Positions 1-7,000 of a stretch of 8,118 nt of DNA are shown here, piece by piece. The notes under the pieces are model-generated. The model made no database searches. It was not told where the DNA came from and saw only the letters and a list, made by a program, of their open reading frames with translations. This DNA comes from Clostridia bacterium. GTDB taxonomy: Bacteria; Bacillota; Clostridia; UBA1381. Position 1 is the first letter of the stretch. The number at the start of each line of letters is the position of its first letter. The translations under genes and the position numbers were made by a program. The stretch covers positions 1 through 8,118 of the forward strand of contig CAADSR010000275.1 of the NCBI GenBank assembly GCA_900751685.1, given 5' to 3'.

Positions 1-22
1 CAGTTACCCAAAGGAGGTTTTT

Positions 23-1327
23 ATGGGATTTTCACTTGAAGCCGGAGTTCCGGCACTGACCGTATTTTTACAAGGCATCATCAGTTTCTTTTCCCCTTGC
101 GTACTGCCGCTGATCCCCTTATACATCGGCTATCTGGCCGGAGGGACCAAAACAGTGGACGAGCAGGGTATGGTTCACTATTCAAGAAAAAAAGTATTTT
201 TTAACACTTTATTTTTTGTCGTCGGCGTAAGCTTTGCATTTTTCTTGCTGGGCTTCGGCTTTACCGCCGCAGGACGCTTTTTCAGCGGAAACCGTGTTTG
301 GTTCTCCAGGATCGGCGGGATCTTAGTAATTTTATTCGGCCTTTACCAGCTCGGGCTGTTTGGCAAAAAACTATTCAGCAAGGAACGGCGCCTGCCGCTT
401 CGCCTGAATGTCCTTGCCATGAATCCATTGACAGCCCTGCTCCTAGGCTTTACGTTTAGCTTCGCCTGGACACCCTGTATCGGCCCAGCTATGGCCAGCG
501 TATTGCTGATGGCTTCTTCTTCTGCATCTGCCGCTTCCGGCTTTTTGCTGATCGGTGTTTATACCCTGGGCTTTGTCCTTCCGTTTTTGGCGGTAGGGCT
601 ATTTACAAGCACCTTACTGGACTTCTTTAAGAGACATCAGCAGGTCGTCCGCTATACGGTAAAAATTGGCGGTATCCTAATGATCCTAATGGGTGTCATG
701 ATGCTGACCGGCTGGATGAACGGCCTGACCGGCTATCTTTCCAGTATTGCAAATCCAAGCTCCCAATCCTCTACCAGTACGCAGACCTCCCCGCCAACCG
801 CTTCTCCGGCAGCCTCTGCCGCGGGCGCGGCGGCATCCACTGCTACCCCTGCGCCCGTCAAGGAGCTTCCTCCCGCGCCGGATTTCACGCTGACCGACCA
901 GAAGGGGCAGGAGCATAAATTATCTGATTACCGGGGCAAGGTGGTCTTTTTGAATTTCTGGGCGACCTGGTGCGGCCCTTGCCAGCAGGAAATGCCGGAT
1001 ATTCAAGAGCTTTATGAAAACTACAATCAAAACAATGATGATCTAGTCATTCTTGGTGTCGCAAACCCACGCTCTGCTGAATATCCAAACAACCAGGATA
1101 TAACGCAGGAAGAGATCACCCAATTCCTGTCCAGCGGGAATTACACTTATCCTACTGTCATGGATACTACAGGCAGTGTTTTCGCAGCTTACGGCATCAC
1201 CTCCTTTCCAACCACGTTTATGATCGACCGGGACGGGAATGTATTCGGCTATGTGTCCGGGACACTGACCCGCAGTATGATGGACAGTATCATCCAGCAA
1301 ACAATGGATGGCAAACGGTCAGAGTAA
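23..1327 (+). CDS. CcdA-type membrane thiol transporter fused to TlpA/ResA-like thioredoxin
   Basis: The 434-residue protein has two parts. Residues about 10-232 are a polytopic membrane domain of the CcdA/DsbD-beta family, with the paired redox cysteines in the motifs FFSPCVLP (Cys26) and WTPCIGP (Cys152). By family knowledge this domain carries electrons across the membrane from cytoplasmic thioredoxin. A Ser/Thr/Pro/Ala-rich linker (about 244-284) leads to a TlpA/ResA-like thioredoxin fold with the active site WCGPC (Cys317, Cys320) and the cis-proline loop FPTT (Pro396). The likely role is to keep extracytoplasmic cysteines reduced, or to reduce specific exported proteins; the substrate is not evident. 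The ATG follows AAAGGAGG at 10-17 with a 5-base gap, and the protein starts directly with the first membrane segment, so this start is solid. The promoter lies outside the window. The neighbour is convergent and gives no functional hint. In many bacteria the two modules are separate genes. Confidence 0.93.
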   Translation: MGFSLEAGVPALTVFLQGIISFFSPCVLPLIPLYIGYLAGGTKTVDEQGMVHYSRKKVFFNTLFFVVGVSFAFFLLGFGFTAAGRFFSGNRVWFSRIGGILVILFGLYQLGLFGKKLFSKERRLPLRLNVLAMNPLTALLLGFTFSFAWTPCIGPAMASVLLMASSSASAASGFLLIGVYTLGFVLPFLAVGLFTSTLLDFFKRHQQVVRYTVKIGGILMILMGVMMLTGWMNGLTGYLSSIANPSSQSSTSTQTSPPTASPAASAAGAAASTATPAPVKELPPAPDFTLTDQKGQEHKLSDYRGKVVFLNFWATWCGPCQQEMPDIQELYENYNQNNDDLVILGVANPRSAEYPNNQDITQEEITQFLSSGNYTYPTVMDTTGSVFAAYGITSFPTTFMIDRDGNVFGYVSGTLTRSMMDSIIQQTMDGKRSE

Positions 1328-1340
1328 AAATGTAATACAA

Positions 1341-1372
1341 AAAGGCACTTGTTCCCCGGAACAAGTGCCTTT
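1341..1372. terminator. Bidirectional intrinsic terminator between convergent genes
   Basis: The arms 1341-1355 and 1358-1372 are perfect reverse complements (AAAGGCACTTGTTCC and its complement). In practice this makes a stem of about 14 bp with a 4-base loop. It begins 13 bases after the stop of the plus-strand thioredoxin gene and lies 19 bases beyond the stop of the minus-strand gene. The A-rich stretch on one side becomes a U-run when read on the minus strand, so it can serve both genes. Confidence 0.9.
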
Positions 1373-1391
1373 TATTGTTATGATCTATTTC

Positions 1392-2498
1392 TTATCTCCA
1401 TTTTCCTGTAGGGATATCTATTTTAAACAAGGTTTCATTCCCATTGTATAACAAATCCCATTCAGCCCTCTCCCCCTGACTCAAAATGTCTGGAGCAAAA
1501 TAAAAATGCAGGCCTTTTTCCGTAGGATAATAGGAAACATCATAAATATTCTCTTCTAATGCCTTCAGTGCATCCTCTTTATAGCTTTCAGGATGTTGAC
1601 GGATCTTCTCCGAAAACCCTTCCCGAATGGTTTCAACCATTTTTTCTTCAGGACCACGCATTAAATCATCCAGGTTTAAAAGCTCTTTCCAATCCAGATC
1701 ATAGGTCTGGACAAAATCCTGCTCTATTACAGCCGCGCCTGTTTGGATCCTGCAATGCTCTGTAACAGCGATGATACTTTCTTTATCATAGGGAACATCA
1801 AATACCCAATCTACCTGATAGGGCTCAAATCTCTTATCTTCCCTTTGACATTCTAAATAATACTGCTGCGCATCCTCCCGGTATTCAGAAAATTGCTCCA
1901 TGATCCCATCCCAGTCAGCATAATGCTGATTGATTTGGCGTAAGTACAAATTTTGAGATGGGTTCTCAAACTCTGGATATGCCAGGTTCATCCGAAGAAT
2001 CTCAACTCCCTCTTCATTAGTAACGCTGTATTTTTGATAACGGTCATGGATCCTATGGGCTGTTTTAGGAGAAATGATCTGCGCCGTATAGGTCTGCTGG
2101 TCCCATTCGACCTGCGTGTCAAAAGCTTCTGCAACGGCCCGCAGGGGCACCATAGTCCGGTCCCCAATGATTTTTGCCGGCACATCCAGGATCTTCTCCT
2201 CTTCCCCCACCTGCATCCGCTTCTGACCAATTTTTAAAGCAATCTCTTTCCCTCGCTTTTGTGCGTGTGCCTCTTGCTTTTCAGAATCCCATGAGACATC
2301 CGCTCCTAACGCCTCAAAAATGCTCCGGAGCGGAACCAGGGTACGGTCGTTTTCAATTACAGGCTGCTGGTCTTGTCCAAATAAAAGCTTCTCCCCATCA
2401 ATAATAACTGAGACCTCAGGGGCGGCCAATACTTGGGGCAGCAATAAGATTCCCAAACTAAATGCTATGAAAGCTCCATATAATTTTTTTCTACTCAA
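1392..2498 (-). CDS. Secreted stalk-domain protein with DUF3298/RsiV-like C-terminal half
   Basis: The 368-residue protein has an N-terminal signal peptide: a basic start SRKK, a hydrophobic stretch about 8-25, and likely cleavage near LAA at 24-26. A copper-amine-oxidase N-terminal-like stalk domain follows. Its two repeats share a clear motif, NDRTLVPLRSIFEALGA (50-66) and GDRTMVPLRAVAEAF (112-126), each ending in a Val-x-Trp/Glu-Trp-Asp type strand. The C-terminal half (about 155-365) resembles the DUF3298/RsiV-like fold, with FYFAPDILSQGERAEWD near 332-348 as the most family-like stretch. These proteins are extracytoplasmic and usually lack a known enzymatic function; they may bind cell-wall components. 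No later membrane segment is seen, so it is probably secreted or wall-associated rather than a true anti-sigma factor. The start codon is TTG, supported by a strong ribosome binding site and by the signal peptide beginning exactly there. It is transcribed alone, convergent with the thioredoxin fusion and divergent from carAB. Confidence 0.85.
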   Translation of the reverse strand: MSRKKLYGAFIAFSLGILLLPQVLAAPEVSVIIDGEKLLFGQDQQPVIENDRTLVPLRSIFEALGADVSWDSEKQEAHAQKRGKEIALKIGQKRMQVGEEEKILDVPAKIIGDRTMVPLRAVAEAFDTQVEWDQQTYTAQIISPKTAHRIHDRYQKYSVTNEEGVEILRMNLAYPEFENPSQNLYLRQINQHYADWDGIMEQFSEYREDAQQYYLECQREDKRFEPYQVDWVFDVPYDKESIIAVTEHCRIQTGAAVIEQDFVQTYDLDWKELLNLDDLMRGPEEKMVETIREGFSEKIRQHPESYKEDALKALEENIYDVSYYPTEKGLHFYFAPDILSQGERAEWDLLYNGNETLFKIDIPTGKWR

Positions 2499-2506
2499 AA
2501 TTTTTT

Positions 2507-2513
2507 CCTCCCC
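2507..2513 (-). promoter_or_regulatory. Ribosome binding site supporting a TTG start
   Basis: On the minus strand the sequence reads GGGGAGG, followed by an 8-base A/T spacer and then TTG at 2498-2496. No ATG or GTG gives an equally good start with an intact signal peptide, so this site fixes the unusual TTG start of the stalk-domain protein. Confidence 0.8.
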
Positions 2514-2527
2514 TACTGAATGCTTCT

Positions 2528-2556
2528 ATTATAAAAGATACAAAAATGAAAGTCAA
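2528..2556 (-). promoter_or_regulatory. Sigma-A promoter for the stalk-domain protein gene
   Basis: Read on the minus strand, the -35 box is TTGACT (2556-2551) and the -10 box is a perfect TATAAT (2533-2528), separated by 17 bases. Transcription would start near 2521, leaving a short leader that contains little beyond the ribosome binding site. Confidence 0.85.
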
Positions 2557-2690
2557 GGAATGAAGGCTGGTTTTTTAAGCTTCAAGTGTTAAATGTCAAT
2601 ACCTTTTTATAAAATCAGCAGATGTTTTACCAAATTGACAAAAGGGAACTTCTCCCCGGAAAACTTTTTTGGAATTTTCGTACAAATTGC

Positions 2691-2716
2691 GTTTTGTCCC
2701 CGAAATTCGGCAAAAC
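2691..2716. repeat. Interrupted inverted repeat just upstream of the carA promoter
   Basis: An inner palindrome CCGAA-A-TTCGG (2700-2710) is flanked by GTTTTG (2691-2696) on the left and its complement CAAAAC (2711-2716) on the right, with three unpaired bases (2697-2699) on the left. It ends three bases before the -35 box of the carA promoter, a position suited to an operator, but I do not recognise a known regulator motif. The rest of the stretch from 2557 to 2690 between the divergent promoters holds no gene that I can support. Confidence 0.45.
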
Positions 2717-2719
2717 ATA

Positions 2720-2748
2720 TTGACAAATACAAGCCGAAATGCTACAAT
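2720..2748 (+). promoter_or_regulatory. Sigma-A promoter of the carAB leader transcript
   Basis: A perfect TTGACA -35 box (2720-2725) and a TACAAT -10 box (2743-2748, five of six consensus bases) are separated by 17 bases. Transcription should begin near 2755, about 30 bases before the leader ORF and about 195 bases before carA. The strength of this promoter against the terminator that follows fits control by attenuation rather than by weak initiation. Confidence 0.88.
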
Positions 2749-2786
2749 ATATAAAACGTACAAAATGAAAGTAAGGAGAAATTCAG

Positions 2787-2879
2787 ATGATTGTTTTTGG
2801 TATATCGCATTCCCTGCTCTATGATCCAAAAGATACACTTTCTATTCCTCCTTTGTTTCATGTTCCTATTTTTAATTAA
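2787..2879 (+). CDS. 30-residue leader peptide upstream of carA (candidate attenuator peptide)
   Basis: The small ORF starts at ATG behind AAGGAGA (AAGGAG at 2773-2778, 8-base spacer) and stops with TAA at 2877-2879. The peptide begins MIVFGISHSLLYD and ends LFHVPIFN. It lies between the carA promoter and a terminator whose stem starts two bases after the stop codon. A ribosome finishing this ORF would cover the left arm of the terminator. There is no arginine codon; phenylalanine (four, all or mostly TTT) and proline (four) are frequent, and the second half is U-rich. This resembles the pyrL leader of the enterobacterial pyrBI operon in logic, not in recognisable sequence. Translation is inferred from the ribosome binding site and placement. 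The peptide belongs to no family I recognise. Confidence 0.65.
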   Translation: MIVFGISHSLLYDPKDTLSIPPLFHVPIFN

Positions 2880-2881
2880 TT

Positions 2882-2922
2882 GACAATGAGAAGTTTTTCA
2901 CTTTTCCCATTGTCTTTTTTTT
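2882..2922 (+). terminator. Intrinsic terminator/attenuator in the carA leader
   Basis: The left arm 2882-2894 (GACAATGAGAAGT) pairs with ACTTTTC (2900-2906) and ATTGTC (2909-2914). This gives about 13 pairs including one G-U, a two-base bulge and a five-base loop. Eight T residues follow directly (2915-2922). It stands between the promoter and carA with no other gene upstream to terminate, so it most likely acts as a conditional attenuator for carAB. A second run of seven T (2927-2933) follows before the carA ribosome binding site. Confidence 0.82.
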
Positions 2923-2949
2923 GAGCTTTTTTTGAAAGGAGATCATTGA

Positions 2950-4002
2950 ATGAAAGCACAACTGATCCTAGAAAATGGTGCCCGGTTTTCGGGTACACTC
3001 TTTGGCTGTGAGAAAGATGTTGTAGGCGAGGTGGTTTTTACAACAGGTATGACTGGTTATCAGGAGACCATTACGGACCCTTCGTTTGCAGGCCAAATCG
3101 TCACCATGACCTTCCCACTGATCGGTAACTATGGCATCAACCTGGAGGACATGGAAGCGGGCAAGGCAAACTTGAACGCCCTGGTAGTCCGTGAAAAATG
3201 TGATTACCCTTCCAACTTTCGGAATGAAATGAATCTGGATAATTTTTTAAAGCAACAAGGCGTCGTTGGTTTAGAAGGCATCGATACCCGTGCTTTAACA
3301 CGCATTATCCGTGAACACGGCGTTATGAAGGGCCTGATCACCACTTCTGACCTGTCGGATGAGATCGCAAAAGCAATGCTTGACGGACTGGATAACAGCC
3401 ATGTTATTATGGATACGACAACCGAACAGATCTACACACTGAATGAATCTGGCAAACCCCATGTTGCTTTTATTGACCTGGGCGCAAAAGACGGCATTCT
3501 GCGTGATATTGTAAAACGCGGCTGCAAGGTAACGGTCTTCCCCGCGAATAGCTCCGCACAATTGATCGAAGATGCAAACCCTGACCTGGTCTTCCTTTCC
3601 AACGGTCCTGGGGACCCTGAAAATGCACCGGGCACTGTAAAAACAGTTCAGGCCCTGATCGGCAAATATCCAGTTGCAGGGATCTGCATGGGACACCAGA
3701 TCGTCGGTCTTGCGCTTGGATGCAGCACACAAAAACTGAAATTTGGCCATCATGGCGGAAATCATCCGGTAAAAGACTTGGAAACCGGAACAGTTTATAT
3801 CACATCGCAAAACCATAATTTCGTTGTATCCGATTTCCCGGACGATGTGGAAGAGACCTTCCGTAATGTGAACGATGGGACCTGCGAAGGGATCCGTCAT
3901 AAGACCCTTCCGGTTCAAAGCGTACAATTCCACCCGGAGGCTTCTCCCGGCCCATTGGATACAGGCTTCTTGTTTGACAGATTCTTTAAGGAGGTAAAAT
4001 AA
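2950..4002 (+). CDS. carA: Carbamoyl-phosphate synthase small (glutaminase) subunit
   Basis: The 350-residue CarA hydrolyses glutamine and channels ammonia to CarB for carbamoyl phosphate synthesis, feeding pyrimidine and arginine pathways in the cytoplasm. The N-terminal domain begins MKAQLILENGARFSGTLFG and contains the conserved TTGMTGYQETITDPSF and PLIGNYGIN stretches. The C-terminal class I glutamine amidotransferase domain carries FLSNGPGDP (about 216-224), the nucleophile in GICMGHQ (Cys246) and the HPEASPGP motif (His328, Glu330), completing the catalytic triad. Length is close to the usual 350-380. The ATG follows AAGGAG (2936-2941) with 8 bases between. It is the first structural gene after the leader and attenuator, and carB follows immediately with its ribosome binding site inside the last codons of carA, so the pair is one operon. 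The gene looks intact. It could equally be called pyrAA; no neighbour decides between arginine and pyrimidine use. Confidence 0.97.
   Translation: MKAQLILENGARFSGTLFGCEKDVVGEVVFTTGMTGYQETITDPSFAGQIVTMTFPLIGNYGINLEDMEAGKANLNALVVREKCDYPSNFRNEMNLDNFLKQQGVVGLEGIDTRALTRIIREHGVMKGLITTSDLSDEIAKAMLDGLDNSHVIMDTTTEQIYTLNESGKPHVAFIDLGAKDGILRDIVKRGCKVTVFPANSSAQLIEDANPDLVFLSNGPGDPENAPGTVKTVQALIGKYPVAGICMGHQIVGLALGCSTQKLKFGHHGGNHPVKDLETGTVYITSQNHNFVVSDFPDDVEETFRNVNDGTCEGIRHKTLPVQSVQFHPEASPGPLDTGFLFDRFFKEVK
3988..3994 (+). promoter_or_regulatory. Ribosome binding site for carB inside the end of carA
   Basis: AAGGAGG lies in the last codons of carA, 5 bases before its TAA. Counting 9 bases on gives codon 4004-4006, which is where homologous CarB proteins have their initiating Met before Pro-Leu. 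Here that codon is AAG. The site is as strong as the other ribosome binding sites in the window and argues that translation is meant to start near 4004, not at the downstream TTG at 4139. Confidence 0.75.
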
Positions 4003-4003
4003 A

Positions 4004-7000
4004 AAGCCATTAGATCAATCCATAAAAAAAGTATTAGTTATTGGCTCCGGCCCGATCATTATCGGACAAGCTGCTGAGTTTGATTATTCGGGTACCCAGG
4101 CCTGTCAGGCAATCAAGGAAGAAGGCATTGAGGTCGTATTGGTCAACTCCAATCCTGCAACGATCATGACAGACCGCGGTATGGCGACCCACACGTATAT
4201 CGAGCCGCTGAACATGGATTACCTGGAAAAAATCATCCAAAAGGAACGTCCGGACAGCGTTATTGCGGGAATGGGCGGCCAAACGGGACTAAATTTATCC
4301 TGTGAATTATATGACAGCGGACTGCTGGAAAAATATAATATGAAAGTCATCGGTACTTCGATCCCTTCCATTAAAGAAGGTGAAGACCGGGACAGCTTCA
4401 AAAAATTAATGGAGCGCACCAACCAGCCGATCGCTCCATCTGAAATTGTAACAGATGTAGAATCAGGCCTGTCTTTTGCTGAAAAGATCGGTTACCCTGT
4501 GATCGTGCGCCCGGCTTATACCTTAGGCGGCACCGGCGGCGGGATCGCAGATGATCCGGAACAGTTAGTGGAAATCCTGTCACAAGGACTTCATTTAAGC
4601 CGTGTCGGCCAAGTCCTTTTGGAAAAGTCTATTAAGGGCTGGAAAGAAATCGAATTTGAAGTTGTCCGTGACGGTGCAGGCAACTGTATCACCGTTTGCT
4701 CTATGGAAAATATCGACCCGGTAGGTGTCCATACTGGTGACTCTATCGTTGTGGCCCCAGCATTGACTTTGGCGGATAAAGAATACCAAATGCTCCGTAC
4801 GGCAGCCATTGATATTATCAACTCGATCGAGATCAAAGGGGGCTGTAATGTACAGTTCGCTTTGGATCCGAAAAGCTTTGAATATGCGGTCATTGAGATC
4901 AATCCCCGTGTAAGCCGTTCTTCTGCGCTAGCTTCCAAAGCAACGGGCTATCCGATTGCAAAAATCGCAGCGAAAATCGCATTGGGCTACAATCTGGACG
5001 AAATCAAAAATGCTGTTACAGGAAAAACTTATGCCTGCTTTGAGCCGACGATTGACTATATCGTAACTAAAATCCCAAAATGGCCGTTTGATAAATTCTT
5101 TGGCGCTAAGAGAAACCTTGGCACAAAAATGATGGCGACCGGCGAAGTGATGGCGATCGGTAACACCTTAGAAGCTTCCTTGTTAAAGGGTGTGCGTTCT
5201 TTGGAGATCAAACAATATACCTTAGAGCGGGATTCCTCGAAAAAGCGTTCTACTTTAGAACTGCGCCAGCGGGTACAAGTGCCGGATGATGAACGCCTGT
5301 TTGACCTTGCTGAATTGATCCGCCGCAACTACCGGATGGAAAAAATAGCGGAATTGACTGGCATGGACCCATTCTTCCTTCAAAAAATCAAAAACATCGT
5401 AGATGCGGAGGAAGAGCTTAAAAATTATAAATTAAAAGATATCACCTATGATATTATGAAAAAATACAAAAAGATGGGCTTCTCCGATAAGGGCATCGCA
5501 GAACTGATCGGCTGTCATGGAAATGAAGTATTCGAGCTGCGCAAAAGCCTTGGCATTTTACCGGTCTACAAAATGGTGGATACCTGTGCCGGCGAGTTCG
5601 AGGCAGTCTCCCCTTATTACTACTCTACTTATGATGAAATAGACGAAGCAGTTCCTTCCGATAAAAAGAAAGTGATCGTTATTGGTTCCGGCCCGATCCG
5701 TATCGGCCAGGGAATCGAATTTGACTACTGCAGCGTTCACAGCATCCTCGCTTTAGAAAAAGCCGGTGTGGAAACTATCATTATCAATAACAATCCCGAA
5801 ACGGTCAGCACAGACTTTGACACCTCTGATAAGCTTTATTTTGAGCCGCTGACAGAAGAGGATGTTTATAATATTATTGAGAAGGAACGCCCAGACGGTG
5901 TTATCCTTCAATTTGGCGGTCAAACAGCGATCAAGCTTGCAAACTTCCTTGAGGAAATGAATGTGCCAATCCTGGGGACCCAGCCGAAATCTATCGATGA
6001 AGCTGAAGACCGTGAAAAATTTGACGAGCTTCTTGAAAAGCTGGATATCAAGCGTCCAAAAGGGAAAGCAGTGTGGAGCGTCAAAGAAGGGATCGAGGAA
6101 GCAAACAAATTGGAATATCCTCTCTTGGTCCGTCCATCTTATGTGCTTGGAGGACAAGGGATGGAAATTACCAGAAACGAGCTCGATCTGGTCCGTTACC
6201 TGACAGACGCTTTCCAGAAGGATAAGAAAAACCCTGTATTGATCGACCGTTATTTAGGCGGCCGTGAAATTGAAGTGGATGCGATCTGTGACGGTAAAGA
6301 TGTTTTGATCCCCGGGATCATGGAACACTTAGAACGCGCTGGCGTCCATTCCGGAGACTCGATCTCCATTTATCCGCCCCAGAATATATCAGATGAAATC
6401 ATTGAAAAAATCAAAGATGTGACGTACCGCATCGCCATAGAGCTCAAGGTCATTGGTATGATCAACATCCAATTCATCGAGTTCCGCAACGAGCTTTACA
6501 TTATTGAGGTAAACCCGCGCTCCAGCCGGACAGTTCCTTATATCACAAAGGTAACAAATGTTCCTGTCATTGATATTGCAACGCAAATCATGCTAGGCCA
6601 TTCCCTCAAAGAGCAGGGCTACAGCACTGGAATTGCTCCAGTAGCGAATACGGTCGCGATTAAAGTACCAGTCTTCTCTACGGAAAAATTACCACAGGTA
6701 GAAGTAAGCCTTGGGCCTGAAATGCGTTCCACCGGTGAAGTGCTTGGCCTTGGTAAAACCTTTGCGGAAGCAATGTACAAAGGCTTTGTCGGCGCCGGAA
6801 CGACCATTCCCCAGCCTGGAAGCACGATTTTGGTGACCGTTCGCGATTTAGATAAAGACAACTTCCTCCCGATCGCAAAACGTTTTGCCGCATTGGGCTG
6901 CAAATTCATCGCTACAACAGGTACGGCGAAGATGTTGGAGGAAAATAATATCCCAGTCCAAATTGCAAAGAAAATCTCAGAAGGTGTTCCAAATGTGATG

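Noticed and set aside
2560..2584. Weak hairpin TGAAGGCT...AGCTTCA upstream of the minus-strand promoter
   Set aside because: The stem is short with a bulge, and the T-run falls in the loop, so it is not a terminator. There is no other support for function.
2540..2780. Similar stretches near 2540-2560 and 2760-2780 (ACAAAAATGAAAGTCAAGGA versus ACAAAATGAAAGTAAGGA)
   Set aside because: They are short and purine/A-rich. One lies in a promoter spacer and the other around a ribosome binding site, so they serve different roles and the likeness is probably chance.
2596..2838. 80-codon minus-strand open frame across the region between the divergent promoters
   Set aside because: It runs antisense through the carA promoter and leader, has no convincing ribosome binding site and matches no family I recognise. 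The sequence is better explained by the plus-strand regulatory elements.
2755..2949. PyrR-type RNA-binding loop or a known riboswitch in the carA leader
   Set aside because: I looked for the conserved PyrR anti-antiterminator loop and for riboswitch-like junctions and saw neither. The leader is short and largely occupied by the small ORF and the terminator.
3295..3933. 212-codon open frame on the minus strand inside carA
   Set aside because: It lies antisense to a fully conserved carA, has no recognisable domain or ribosome binding site, and its cysteine-rich composition is what an opposite-strand shadow gives.
4139..4141. TTG at 4139 as the true carB start
   Set aside because: It would discard 45 residues that are clearly conserved CarB, including the glycine-rich loop, and it has no ribosome binding site at proper distance.
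4031..5730. Near-repeat DNA between 4040-4065 and 5681-5706
   Set aside because: This is the ancient internal duplication shared by all CarB proteins, visible because the GSGPI loop uses similar codons in both halves, not a recent repeat.
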